Below are positions 17,318-25,202 of a DNA stretch of 29,475 bases, piece after piece (the first letter of the stretch is position 1; the number at the start of each line of letters is the position of its first letter). The translations under genes and the position numbers were made by a program. Origin of the DNA: OMIW01 sp044235645. Lineage in GTDB: Bacteria > Bdellovibrionota_C > UBA2361 > OMIW01. Location of the stretch: the NCBI GenBank assembly GCA_044235645.1, contig JBIIHQ010000016.1, forward strand, positions 1 through 29,475. The letters run 5' to 3'. Below the pieces are notes generated by a model that saw nothing but the letters and a program-made list of their open reading frames with translations, made no database searches and was not told the origin of the DNA.

Positions 17318-18343
17318 TCAACAACTTTTATCGGTATGGACCCTCAGCATTACATCCGTGTTCGCCAATGCCACGCGACATACCTCACCGGCAACATGGC
17401 AATCCTGCTTTATCTGCTCCTTGAGGGCGTCAACGCCCGAGAAGGTTTTCTCATCACGCACACGTTCGAGAAAGTACAACTCAGCACGCTTTCCGTAGAA
17501 GTCGATTCCCTCAACGCCGAGGAGGTGGGCTTCGAGGATCGGCGCGTTACCCCCAAAAGTGGGACGGACCCCGACATTTGCAGCTGCGGAATACACGCTT
17601 TCGTTTACAGCCACCAGACAGGCATACACTCCAAGCCGCGGTATAACCCGCCCGGCAAGGCTGATATTAATGGTAGGAAATCCTATCAAGCGGCCCCGTT
17701 TATCACCGTGCATCACCCGCCCCTGCACACTAAAGGGTCGCCCCAACAGTACAGCAGCATCAGCGACCTGACCCTCAGCGATCTCTTCCCGAATACGGCG
17801 CGAACTGACCTTGCCTTCTCTGTGCGAGCCTGCAGGGGCTTCAATACATGAAATTACCTCAGTGGTGCACCCGTACCGCCCTGCGATCTCCTGGAGTTTA
17901 TCGAGTGTCCCCTCGCGGCCACGACCCAGTGCAGTATCTGGACCAAGAACAAGATGTCGGCACGCGAGCTCTTCTATTATCACCGCACGGAAAAATTCCT
18001 CCGCACTCAGAATAGCGACGCCTCGGGAAAAGCGCACCTGCCTGACGGCGGTGATTCCCGATGTAGCAAAAAGGGCGCACCGCTGTCGAAAGGTGGTCAA
18101 CATCCGCACGTTATTGAGCCGACCAAGCACCATAAGGGGGTGCGGATGAAAGGTGATTACGATGCGGTTCGGAAGATCAAGACGATTGGATGCTAAGCGG
18201 ACTGCGGACAGAAGGTACTGGTGACCGAGATGTACCCCATCGAAATTACCTATCGTACAACAACTTCCCCTCTCACGATTCGCAGGAAGAAGAGGACGTC
18301 CGGTGACGCCACCACGCAAGACTACCGGCATCAGCTCTGGCAT
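17318..18343 (-). CDS. ribF: Bifunctional riboflavin kinase/FAD synthetase RibF
   Basis: 341 residues from ATG 18343 (a GTG one codon earlier is also possible), with AAGGTAG upstream. The N-terminal FAD synthetase domain shows the nucleotidyltransferase signature TIGNFDGVHLGHQ at 30-42 and VITFHPHPL. The C-terminal riboflavin kinase domain contains the phosphate-binding GRLIGFPTINI and GVRPTFGG. The enzyme turns riboflavin to FMN and then to FAD in the cytoplasm. Length and domain order are normal. It is encoded 37 bases after cpoB and followed immediately by the pseudouridine synthase gene, so the three probably share a transcript. Confidence 0.95.
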   Translation of the reverse strand: MPELMPVVLRGGVTGRPLLPANRERGSCCTIGNFDGVHLGHQYLLSAVRLASNRLDLPNRIVITFHPHPLMVLGRLNNVRMLTTFRQRCALFATSGITAVRQVRFSRGVAILSAEEFFRAVIIEELACRHLVLGPDTALGRGREGTLDKLQEIAGRYGCTTEVISCIEAPAGSHREGKVSSRRIREEIAEGQVADAAVLLGRPFSVQGRVMHGDKRGRLIGFPTINISLAGRVIPRLGVYACLVAVNESVYSAAANVGVRPTFGGNAPILEAHLLGVEGIDFYGKRAELYFLERVRDEKTFSGVDALKEQIKQDCHVAGEVCRVALANTDVMLRVHTDKSC

Positions 18344-18380
18344 CACAGCACACTACCTTGTCGATAGGAAGAACTACAGA

Positions 18381-19142
18381 TTATCCCTCAGATCGACCCT
18401 TGGCGGCGCGCGCCTCAGGAGACCGAGGAAAATCTTTCCTTAATTTTGAGCGCGCTGCCTCTGCGGCATCGGTGTCACCAAGACGCTCGAATACATGGGC
18501 TTGTCGGAGAAGGGCACTCGGAGCTCGGACGCTTGTCGCAAATCGGGTCACAACTTGATTGTAGGCAAAGAGCGCATTACGGTCATCACGAACTCCGTCG
18601 TACGCAACCCCGAGCCAGAAGAACGAGAGTGCTGCTCCATTACCACCTTCCGCAGTGCTTTCAGAAGTGATATCTCCTCCTGAATTATCACCACCCGAGG
18701 CGTCAAGAGCCGCCTTCAATACGGGGATCGCTTCGAGAAATTTTCCTTCACGCACGAGGCGCAAACCCTCAATGAGCCGACTCCCTACCGCTGAGGGAAG
18801 AACCCGAGCCTCCCCTTCATCTTGCTCGAGAGCTCGCGCTGGAACTCCCACAGGAGGAGGAACTCGGCCCTTGAGCGACGAAAGCTCCCCCTTCAATGAT
18901 GCGACCTCTCCTCCGATATGCCGCGTATTGACAAATTCAAGCTCCTCCTGTTTCCCCTGCAACGCCCTCACATCCGCATGCAGCTGGGCGAGCTGCGCCC
19001 CCTGCTCTGCCTGAAGCGAGCGCATATCGCTAAGCGACGCTCGGAGCCGAGCAACATCCCCCTCGAGCCCCCCCGCACATCCAGTCAAGGTACTGATTGC
19101 AATTATTATCGCCGTACCCGCTTTCGCTCTCGAGCTTCCCAT
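18381..19142 (-). CDS. cpoB: Cell division coordinator CpoB/YbgF, predicted lipoprotein
   Basis: 253 residues from ATG 19142, chosen because GGAG lies five bases before it and because this start gives a clean lipoprotein signal: basic n-region (SSRAKAG), hydrophobic AIIIAIS and lipobox LTGC with Cys22. An upstream ATG at 19190 would spoil the signal. Residues 26-94 form a coiled coil with Ala/Gln/Leu heptads. Residues 118-245 carry TPR repeats (SRLIEGLRLVREGKFLEAIPVLK; ALSFFWLGVAY; ALLRQAHVFERLGDTDAAEAARSKL) interrupted by a Gly/Ser-rich insert at 150-170. In E. coli CpoB binds TolA and tunes wall synthesis with outer-membrane constriction. E. coli CpoB is a soluble periplasmic protein, so the lipobox is a difference worth noting. 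The pal-side gap contains a terminator-like structure. Confidence 0.88.
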   Translation of the reverse strand: MGSSRAKAGTAIIIAISTLTGCAGGLEGDVARLRASLSDMRSLQAEQGAQLAQLHADVRALQGKQEELEFVNTRHIGGEVASLKGELSSLKGRVPPPVGVPARALEQDEGEARVLPSAVGSRLIEGLRLVREGKFLEAIPVLKAALDASGGDNSGGDITSESTAEGGNGAALSFFWLGVAYDGVRDDRNALFAYNQVVTRFATSVRAPSALLRQAHVFERLGDTDAAEAARSKLRKDFPRSPEARAAKGRSEG

Positions 19143-19278
19143 CTCCGCTCCGCGAATCTCTTCGACGGATCGACTATCCCTTTGCGCCATGGTTTTTAAT
19201 TCCTTCCCGTTTCCCCTCTCTTCACTGCCTCGCACCACCACCTTTTTCGGTCCTCACCGAGCCCCTACCGGCCCACAC

Positions 19279-19355
19279 AAAAAAACCTCCGAGGACCGCC
19301 GAACGATGATCCCCCTTTTGAGGATTTATCTCGCTCGCAGCTGCCCGGAGGTTTT
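19279..19355 (-). terminator. Long-loop hairpin with T-run after pal
   Basis: The arms AAAACCTCCG (19282-19291) and CGGAGGTTTT (19346-19355) are perfectly complementary over ten pairs with a 54-base loop. Read on the minus strand the inner-membrane-side arm ends in seven T residues (19279-19285). It lies 50 bases after the pal stop, so it could end or attenuate transcription before cpoB. The large loop is unusual and could hold further structure. Confidence 0.5.
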
Positions 19356-19405
19356 AAACCGAAGAGGGAGAAACCTCTCTCCCTCCTTGCGGGTGTTTGA
19401 ACCAA

Positions 19406-19849
19406 TTACTGGCTCACCCGGAAGTGATCACGTCGGTTACGAGTCCAAGCCGCTTCGTTATGAGCGGGATCGACGGGCTGCTCTTCCCCGTAGCTGATCG
19501 TCGACATCCGGGTTGCATCAACGCCAAGACCTCGGAGGTAGTTGAAAGCGGCGCGAGCACGATTTTGCCCGAGCACCATGTTGTACTCATTGGTGCCACG
19601 CTCATCGCAGTGACCCTCTACCGTAACCTTCGCTGCGGCATTTTCCTTCAACCACGCTGCATTCGCCTCAAGGGTTCCTTTCGCAGATGCATCGAGCTGA
19701 TACGAATCAAACGCGAAGTAGATATCCTTCAACGGACCATCAGCTTCAGCGACGGGAACCGAGTCTCCCTCAGCCTTTTTGTGAGGCCGGCACGTACATG
19801 CCGAAAGAAGAGCCAATGCTGAAAGAAGAACTACCTTTGACCGATACAT
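19406..19849 (-). CDS. pal: Peptidoglycan-associated lipoprotein Pal
   Basis: 147 residues from ATG 19849, which has GGAGG seven bases upstream. The signal peptide MYRSKVVLLSALALLSAC ends in the lipobox LSAC with Cys18; Thr follows, which suits outer-membrane sorting. Residues 40-147 form the OmpA-like peptidoglycan-binding domain: IYFAFDSYQLD (43-53) and the diaminopimelate-contact region VEGHCDERGTNEYN (77-90), then LGQNRARAAFNYLRGLGV. The protein anchors the outer membrane to the wall and binds TolB, encoded upstream. It is slightly shorter than E. coli Pal because the linker after the lipid anchor is brief. The gene lies 13 bases after a possible small gene and about 400 bases after tolB. 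Confidence 0.95.
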   Translation of the reverse strand: MYRSKVVLLSALALLSACTCRPHKKAEGDSVPVAEADGPLKDIYFAFDSYQLDASAKGTLEANAAWLKENAAAKVTVEGHCDERGTNEYNMVLGQNRARAAFNYLRGLGVDATRMSTISYGEEQPVDPAHNEAAWTRNRRDHFRVSQ

Positions 19850-19862
19850 AGATGCCTCCGAG

Positions 19863-20117
19863 CTAAACGAGGTGTAACCAAATGGAGAGTTCGAGACCGA
19901 TCTCGAACTCGGCGTCCGAAAAAACTTCAACATCACAGACAGTATGCAATTCTTCTTCCGCGGAACCCTCATTGGTACCGATTGGGAGCGAGTAACATTC
20001 ACATTTGTGACGGGAGTTGCTGACCGAAGATGTCGCGGAAGAACCCGTGGAGCTCATCGCAACCCGGAAAAGTTCCCCGAATCGCTGAGTCGCTGTTCGC
20101 AGTATATCGCTATTCAC
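19863..20117 (-). CDS. Possible small protein between tolB and pal
   Basis: On the minus strand AAGGAG lies six bases before a GTG at 20117, opening an 84-residue frame that stops 13 bases before the pal ATG. The product begins MNSDILRTATQRFGELFRVAM, then a Ser-rich part, then KCECYSLPIGTNEG and an acidic C-terminus (CDVEVFSDAEFEIGLEL). Three Cys are present; there is no signal peptide and no recognised family. The good ribosome binding site and operon-like spacing to pal support it; lack of any known homolog in tol-pal operons argues for caution. It accounts for most of the otherwise empty 407-base tolB-pal gap (19850-20256), whose remainder shows nothing I can name. Confidence 0.4.
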   Translation of the reverse strand: MNSDILRTATQRFGELFRVAMSSTGSSATSSVSNSRHKCECYSLPIGTNEGSAEEELHTVCDVEVFSDAEFEIGLELSIWLHLV

Positions 20118-20256
20118 CGGAGACTCCTTCCGTAAACAGGAAGAAGCCCCGTCCTCTCTCGATGTCCACAACTGCGGCAAAGTGTACTGCGAAATCGGTT
20201 AAATGCCAAGGAGCAAGTTTATGCAAAGCTCTTCACAAGCCCCCAGAAGTCCTCTC

Positions 20257-21588
20257 CTACCGAGGTACCGCCCCCCAGCTCGGCTCTCCATCACTTCCCC
20301 GCCCGAAGCTAATCTGGCGCTGATTGGTTCCCTCGAGGTTCTTAGCCACCCGTATAATCGCGAGGTTATGGTTTGCTCCTCGCTTTCCGAAGGTACTCGC
20401 GTAAACCAGGTATCGACCATCCGGGGACCAGTCTGGGTCCTCGTTATCCCCGCCCCCCGTTATCTGGACCGGGTCAGAGCCGTCAGGGTTCGCAATGAAC
20501 AGCTGAAAGCCTCCATCTGCGCGGCACACGAATGCTATCCTGTCCCCCTTCGGCGACCAGCTTGGAGAGGTGCAATAGCTTGAGTTCGTAAAACTCACCC
20601 GCTCAGCTTTCGCCCCATCCCATCCCATCGTGTAGATCTGCGGTCCTCCACCCCGGTCAGAACAGAACGCAATCTTCTGACCATCGGGTGAAAACGAGGG
20701 CGACACATCAATCGCCTGATTCGGTCGGGTCAACCGCCGCAGAAGCTGTCCACGAACCGAGTACTCCACGAGATCCGAATCACGGTTCTCAGTCAAAGAA
20801 GTCACGATACGGCTTCCATCGGGGGTGAATGTTCCCCCGATCTCAAGCGCCGGTCCGCTTGTAATGGCGGTCGTCCTCCCCCCATCGACATCGAGAATGT
20901 AGAGGTTCGGTTGACGGGTTCGATACGAGGTGAAGAGCAGCTGACGTCCTGCCCGATCCCACGCCGGTGACGTCGCAATCCCGCGGTCAGTGGTGAGTTG
21001 CCGCAGATTCTCTCCATCAAGATCCATCACGAAGAGATCCTTGAATCGCCCCACCCGTCCTGCAAACGCAACCCGCGATCCGAACGGCCCTGACTCACCG
21101 GTTAGCTCTCGCATGATTTCATTCGCAAACTGATGAGCGATCTGACGGATCTGCTTTTCACTCCCGGTGTATTCTTTCGAGAACACCCGGCGTTGGCCGG
21201 GCACATCGTGAAGTTCAAGGAGCACCCGAAACCCCGAGCCTGTCTCTGACACGACTCCTCGCACTAACCACTGCGCCCGAATAATCGCCCAGTCTTCGTA
21301 GGCCTTCCCATCAGGCCCGAGACATTTGCCGGGAGTTTCGACGTACGCATTCGGATTGAGTACCGAAAAATATCCGGAGAGGTCAAGATCGCGAGCTATC
21401 ACCGCCGGAATCTGCTGCGGAGCTGCTGACTCTCCCGATTGAAGACAAAGTTGCGGAAGCGCAATAGGAAAAGTACGGCCTGGATCGGAGATCACGATCG
21501 TCGTCTGCGCCTGCGTTGACGCGGGCACGAGAGCGGCAAAAACACCAATCATCATCGCGATCGCCGATCGTGGAACCACCTGACCCAT
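20257..21588 (-). CDS. tolB: Tol-Pal system periplasmic protein TolB
   Basis: 443 residues from ATG 21588, which has GGAGG nine bases before it and gives a clear Sec signal: MGQVVPRSAIAMMIGVFAA, with cleavage expected after PASTQA at residue 27. Upstream Met codons would place a long basic extension before the signal. After the N-terminal domain (about 30-165) come the beta-propeller blades, seen as repeats such as SPAWDRAGRQLLFTS, SPSFSPDGQKIAFCSDRG, SPSWSPKGDRIAFVC and DPDWSPDGRYLVYAS. TolB is a periplasmic protein that releases or retains Pal under the control of TolA. Length is close to E. coli TolB (430). The gene lies 160 bases after tolA, in the same direction. Confidence 0.95.
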   Translation of the reverse strand: MGQVVPRSAIAMMIGVFAALVPASTQAQTTIVISDPGRTFPIALPQLCLQSGESAAPQQIPAVIARDLDLSGYFSVLNPNAYVETPGKCLGPDGKAYEDWAIIRAQWLVRGVVSETGSGFRVLLELHDVPGQRRVFSKEYTGSEKQIRQIAHQFANEIMRELTGESGPFGSRVAFAGRVGRFKDLFVMDLDGENLRQLTTDRGIATSPAWDRAGRQLLFTSYRTRQPNLYILDVDGGRTTAITSGPALEIGGTFTPDGSRIVTSLTENRDSDLVEYSVRGQLLRRLTRPNQAIDVSPSFSPDGQKIAFCSDRGGGPQIYTMGWDGAKAERVSFTNSSYCTSPSWSPKGDRIAFVCRADGGFQLFIANPDGSDPVQITGGGDNEDPDWSPDGRYLVYASTFGKRGANHNLAIIRVAKNLEGTNQRQISFGRGSDGEPSWGAVPR

Positions 21589-21748
21589 CGGGATGATCCT
21601 CCACCCCCGAAAACACTGGCCGATGCGAATACAACCGAGCATTCTCATGCTCTCTCTCCGTCTCTGATCGCGCTGCCTCATCCCTGCTCCTCGATCCTTG
21701 CTTTGCTGTCACCGACTATTCGCCCCTTCTCTCCACTCTCATGGTTTC

Positions 21749-22774
21749 TCACCCATCTCGAGCGTCGAAGATGACCCGAACTTTTTGGAAGTCACGATAC
21801 ACCGACGCAGGTGGCGGGGGAAGAGGACTAGCAGCAACGATCGCGCGATAAACCGAATCATCGTAGTCATCATTACCCGATCCTCGAATGATTCTTTGAT
21901 CCCCAATAGTACCGTCTCGCTCTATCTGAAGTTCAACCTCAACAATGAGCACTGAACGCCTATCGAACCACCGCCACTCCCGCTTCACCGCATCTTTGAC
22001 TGTCTGTAAATAGGCGAAAAATTCCGGAGGTTTTACCTCACCACCACCGAACCCCTGACCCCCGAGACGAGCGGCACCAAAACCCGCCCCCCGCGCCTGA
22101 CTCGAATCCCCCAGGTAACGCTGCATAGCATTCTTGTATGCTGCATCAACATTGACCGGTTTTTTGGTCGGCTTTGGCGTTGGTCTCTCCGTCGGTTGTG
22201 GCAGGGGAGTTGGTTGCACCGGTGCCGGGGTAGGTACAAGGGTGGGCACAGCTGGTGGCGCTTCCGTTGGTTGCACGGTGGGAGGGACTGGCGTTGGTTC
22301 GAGGGTGGGAACTGCACTTGGTTCAACCGTCGGAGGGGGGTTGGGAGCCTCGGTTGGCTCAATCACCGGTAACTCAGTCGGAGACACAACGGCTGCAGGC
22401 ATCGTCGGTGCTACCTCCGCAGGTTGCGCCGTTAGCGCTGGTGCGATGGTCACCTCGGGCGGTTCCATGGGCTGCACCACCGGTACTGATGTCGGCTGTG
22501 GCTGAGGAGCCGGGGTAGGCGCATCCTGCCCTCCCGCGGCCTTCGAAGGGCTCACTTTCGTGTTGACCTTATCGCGGTCCTTATCTCGCGCAACCTGCGC
22601 ACGCCCACCCAGGCTGCGGCCGGCCTCTATCGTCACTGAATAGGCAGGAACCTCTCGAGCAAACGAATCCTCAAACAATCGAGCACCGATGACAATGGCA
22701 ACCACCGCAACGTGTCCCATCACCGATACGGCAAAGCCAAAGGATCGATACTCAGGGGGAGGAGTTGGATTCAT
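21749..22774 (-). CDS. tolA: TolA/TonB-type energy-transducing protein with Pro/Thr-rich linker
   Basis: 341 residues from ATG 22774 (a GTG one codon before is possible). A single membrane helix lies at about 13-33. It contains Ser17 and His21 in SVMGH, matching the SxxxH pattern by which TolA and TonB contact TolQ/TolR or ExbB/ExbD. Residues 85-215 are a Pro/Thr/Glu/Val linker of repeated PTxxP units (for example PTEAPNPPPTVEPSAVPTLE) and not the Ala/Lys helix of E. coli TolA. A Gly-rich spot (GAGFGAARLGGQGFGGGE) precedes the C-terminal domain, about 245-341, with VKDAVKREWRWF and VELQIERDGTIGDQRIIRGSG. Context between tolR and tolB makes it the TolA of this system, although linker style recalls TonB. 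It starts 31 bases after tolR. Confidence 0.88.
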   Translation of the reverse strand: MNPTPPPEYRSFGFAVSVMGHVAVVAIVIGARLFEDSFAREVPAYSVTIEAGRSLGGRAQVARDKDRDKVNTKVSPSKAAGGQDAPTPAPQPQPTSVPVVQPMEPPEVTIAPALTAQPAEVAPTMPAAVVSPTELPVIEPTEAPNPPPTVEPSAVPTLEPTPVPPTVQPTEAPPAVPTLVPTPAPVQPTPLPQPTERPTPKPTKKPVNVDAAYKNAMQRYLGDSSQARGAGFGAARLGGQGFGGGEVKPPEFFAYLQTVKDAVKREWRWFDRRSVLIVEVELQIERDGTIGDQRIIRGSGNDDYDDSVYRAIVAASPLPPPPASVYRDFQKVRVIFDARDG

Positions 22775-22805
22775 CACCGGTGCCGAGTTTTTGAGGAAGT
22801 GATGC

Positions 22806-23231
22806 CTAGTCAGCCTCGGGAGGCTGCGAAACCAACCCTATCTCAGTAACCCCCGCTTCGTGCAGCCGACCCATGACCGCCATGATCTGCCCATACGCCA
22901 AGGAGGAGTCTGCTTTTATGAATATTTTTCTCTCTCCCTCGGCTCGCGCCGCTATGACGGCCGCAACTTTGGTGCCTACCTCCTCGGCAGGAATCTTTGA
23001 ATCCTTCGTCAAGAAAACATCACCCGCCTTATCTATCGATAGCACAAGCGGATCTTCTTTTCCCTTCATAGCACCAGAAGAAGCCTTTGGGAGATCCACG
23101 TCGACGCCCTGCTGCATCATCGGGGCGGTTATCATGAAGATAATCAGCAAGACGAGCATCACATCGACGAGCGGAGTGACGTTAATCGCAGCAATCGGCT
23201 CGTCAGAATCGTATGAGGATGAAAGGGCCAT
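22806..23231 (-). CDS. tolR: TolR/ExbD-family proton channel subunit
   Basis: 141 residues from ATG 23231. Longer frames upstream lack family similarity; the ribosome binding site at this ATG is weak. One membrane helix is at about 20-37 (VDVMLVLLIIFMITAPMM), preceded by the family motif AAINVTPLVDV with the proton-path Asp23. After the helix comes QQGVDVDLPKAS, then the periplasmic domain with LVLSIDKAGDVFL, KIFIKADSSLAYGQIMAVM and a final VTEIGLVSQ. It works with TolQ to use the proton gradient to move TolA. A gap of 100 bases separates it from the tolQ stop. Genes of this type also serve TonB; the tol-pal context decides the name. Confidence 0.92.
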   Translation of the reverse strand: MALSSSYDSDEPIAAINVTPLVDVMLVLLIIFMITAPMMQQGVDVDLPKASSGAMKGKEDPLVLSIDKAGDVFLTKDSKIPAEEVGTKVAAVIAARAEGERKIFIKADSSLAYGQIMAVMGRLHEAGVTEIGLVSQPPEAD

Positions 23232-23331
23232 GACAGGTGTTACGAGGCTACTGGACGAAAATACAAGAGCAAGAAGATAAAGACTGCGGACGGATTGTAA
23301 ATCCCATCGAGAGAACAATATCCGACGCGAG

Positions 23332-24063
23332 CTACCGATTCGAACTTCGGTGCGCCAATCCGAGGAAATCCTCCCCGAAAGCATGCATTCCTTGTCGTAT
23401 CTGACGAAGCACAACGGCGAAGTAATTATAAGCAATCGCGGCTGGAATGGCGGCTGCCAGTCCGACCGCAGTCGCAACCAAAGCCTCAGAGATCCCGGGC
23501 GCGACCGCCTGAATTGTGGTTGATTTTACCTGACTGAGCCCCTGAAAAGCAGTCATGATCCCCCATACCGTTCCGAAAAGCCCTATAAACGGGGCGGAGG
23601 ATGCTACCGTAGCCAAGAACGTAATACCCTTTTCGAGCCGATGGGTCTCTCCAAATTCAACCCGCCGCAACACCGCCGCAACCGCACCAGTATCAGAACC
23701 AGCCCCCTCACCGCGTTCCTGCGCCCCTCGGAGCAACTCTCGGTAGCCCGAGCGAAACATCCGAACAAATGGGCTCTTTTCAAATCGGATCGTCGCATCA
23801 TCGATACGTTGCAGACTTGAGGCGTCGCAGAACACCGAGAAGAAACCTTCATTATCACGACGAACTCGCCGGAATTCGAGCCATTTAGCTATCATAATAG
23901 CCCAGCTGATGATTGACATGCCGAGCAAGATAAGAAGCACACATTGGCCGATGACGCTGCCACCGAGAATACTACTCAGAATCGAGTCGTCGTGCACTGA
24001 GACCACTCCTGATGGCATTACGGGGGCAGGGACGGTGTCTACGGGGACAGATGGCGTCGTCAC
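23332..24063 (-). CDS. tolQ: TolQ/ExbB-family proton channel subunit
   Basis: 243 residues from GTG 24063, chosen because AAGGAG lies eight bases upstream; an ATG at 24018 (15 residues shorter) has none, and the longer open frame beyond 24063 is low-complexity and not family-like. Three membrane helices are expected: about 38-60 (SVIGQCVLLILLGMSIISWAI), about 148-172 around APFIGLFGTVWGIM, and about 190-217 (GISEALVATAVGLAAAIPAA), the pore-lining helices of the MotA/TolQ/ExbB family. The loop at 62-140 is cytoplasmic. With TolR it forms the inner-membrane motor that drives TolA during division. It is the first gene of the minus-strand tol run; the 249 bases up to the divergent hydroxylase gene should contain its promoter, which I could not place. 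Confidence 0.93.
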   Translation of the reverse strand: MTTPSVPVDTVPAPVMPSGVVSVHDDSILSSILGGSVIGQCVLLILLGMSIISWAIMIAKWLEFRRVRRDNEGFFSVFCDASSLQRIDDATIRFEKSPFVRMFRSGYRELLRGAQERGEGAGSDTGAVAAVLRRVEFGETHRLEKGITFLATVASSAPFIGLFGTVWGIMTAFQGLSQVKSTTIQAVAPGISEALVATAVGLAAAIPAAIAYNYFAVVLRQIRQGMHAFGEDFLGLAHRSSNR

Positions 24064-24312
24064 GGAAAGAACTCCTTGATAAATCCCCTCCACCAGCGGA
24101 GAGGGACCGAATTGCGCAGAAGTATCGCACACCCCTGTATCCGAGCGGAAGGGCCAGGGGGGAGTAAAGTTTCCGATTGACACCTCGAGAACTGGGCTCC
24201 TAGTATCCCGGAAGAGCGAATCTGGCGGCCTTTGGAGACACACGTTTTGGCATCTCATCGAGTCGAGGGCCAACAATGCGAAGAACGCCCGGATGAACAC
24301 GGGAGCATCATC

Positions 24313-25164
24313 ATGGTCGATTCCACCCCCCCCTCCTCTACCGAACCCCTTCCGATGGCTCATGTCGAACCTGCCCTCGGAACTCTGCCCGAGAAACTGG
24401 TTCTCGATATTCGCGACAACGATGTGCACCACAACGGCCCCTGCGGAGTGCTACAAGAGCACCTTCGCTACACCGATGAGGAGCATGAAACGTGGCACAT
24501 GCTCTTTACCCGCCAGTGGGAGAATCTTCAGGCAATAGCCTATACCCCATGGTTGGATGCCATCCGGGACATGGGGCTCAATCCCCATCGATGCCCATCA
24601 TTCGCCGATCTCAGTCTTCGATTACAACCTCAAACCGGGTGGACCGTCGTGGGGGTGGAGGGATTTCTCCACGGACGGGATTACTTTTGGTACCTCGCTA
24701 ACAGATTATTCCCCGCCGTCCCGCGACTCCGTCCTCGGGCACAGCTCGAATTTATTGTCGAACCTGATCTGTTCCACGATGCCTTTGGTCACGTCCCGAT
24801 GCACGCTAACAACCTCTTTGCGACCTTTGTTGAGCTGTACGGCAAGGTAGCTCTCCACCTTTTTGACGTGCCAGAACGTGCAACCGAGATGGGACGGCTC
24901 TACTGGTTTACCGTTGAATATGGACTCATTTCGGAGGAGGGCGTCACGAAAGTGTGCGGCAGCGGACACCTCTCAGGAATTAAAGAGAGCAGGTATTCCC
25001 TTACTAACAATGTCAAGAAACTTCCCTTCGATATCAACGCAATAGTAAGGCAGGATTATAATCCTCACATACTGCAGGAGACTCTCTTTGTTATGGATTC
25101 ATATCAGCAGCTCGTTGACGCCATGCGGCTCAAGGCTGCCGAATATGGGGTTGAGGTCGAGTGA
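24313..25164 (+). CDS. phhA: Aromatic amino acid hydroxylase, phenylalanine 4-hydroxylase type
   Basis: 283 residues from ATG 24313, with GGAG four bases before it; the earlier TTG at 24232 is less likely. The enzyme belongs to the tetrahydropterin-dependent aromatic amino acid hydroxylases. The iron site is visible: His155 and His160 in PDLFHDAFGHVPM and Glu202 in WFTVEYGL. The surrounding motifs are also typical (QTGWTVVGVEGFL, RPRAQLEFIVEPDLFHD, GSGHLSGIKESRYSL). The expected reaction turns Phe, tetrahydrobiopterin and oxygen into Tyr. Some bacterial members hydroxylate Trp, and sequence alone does not exclude that. No pterin-recycling dehydratase gene (phhB) is next to it. It is divergent from tolQ and converges on the bifunctional wall-protein gene. 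Confidence 0.93.
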   Translation: MVDSTPPSSTEPLPMAHVEPALGTLPEKLVLDIRDNDVHHNGPCGVLQEHLRYTDEEHETWHMLFTRQWENLQAIAYTPWLDAIRDMGLNPHRCPSFADLSLRLQPQTGWTVVGVEGFLHGRDYFWYLANRLFPAVPRLRPRAQLEFIVEPDLFHDAFGHVPMHANNLFATFVELYGKVALHLFDVPERATEMGRLYWFTVEYGLISEEGVTKVCGSGHLSGIKESRYSLTNNVKKLPFDINAIVRQDYNPHILQETLFVMDSYQQLVDAMRLKAAEYGVEVE

Positions 25165-25166
25165 GG

Positions 25167-25202
25167 GTGGTGGATCAGCTCCCCTCTTCGTTAATCCATC
25201 AC
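25167..25202. terminator. Hairpin between convergent phhA and bifunctional gene
   Basis: GTGGTGGAT (25167-25175) and ATCCATCAC (25194-25202) pair over nine bases with one G-T pair and an 18-base loop. It begins two bases after the phhA stop and covers the stop of the opposite gene. It has no strong T-run, so a bidirectional terminator is only likely, not certain. Confidence 0.4.

Noticed and set aside
22134..22505. Gly/Val-rich frame on the plus strand opposite tolA
   Set aside because: It is the mirror image of the Pro/Thr repeat region of tolA; its composition follows from the complementary codons.
23332..24432. Long version of TolQ starting at 24432
   Set aside because: The extra 123 residues overlap the hydroxylase gene on the other strand and are not family-like; the GTG at 24063 has a strong ribosome binding site.
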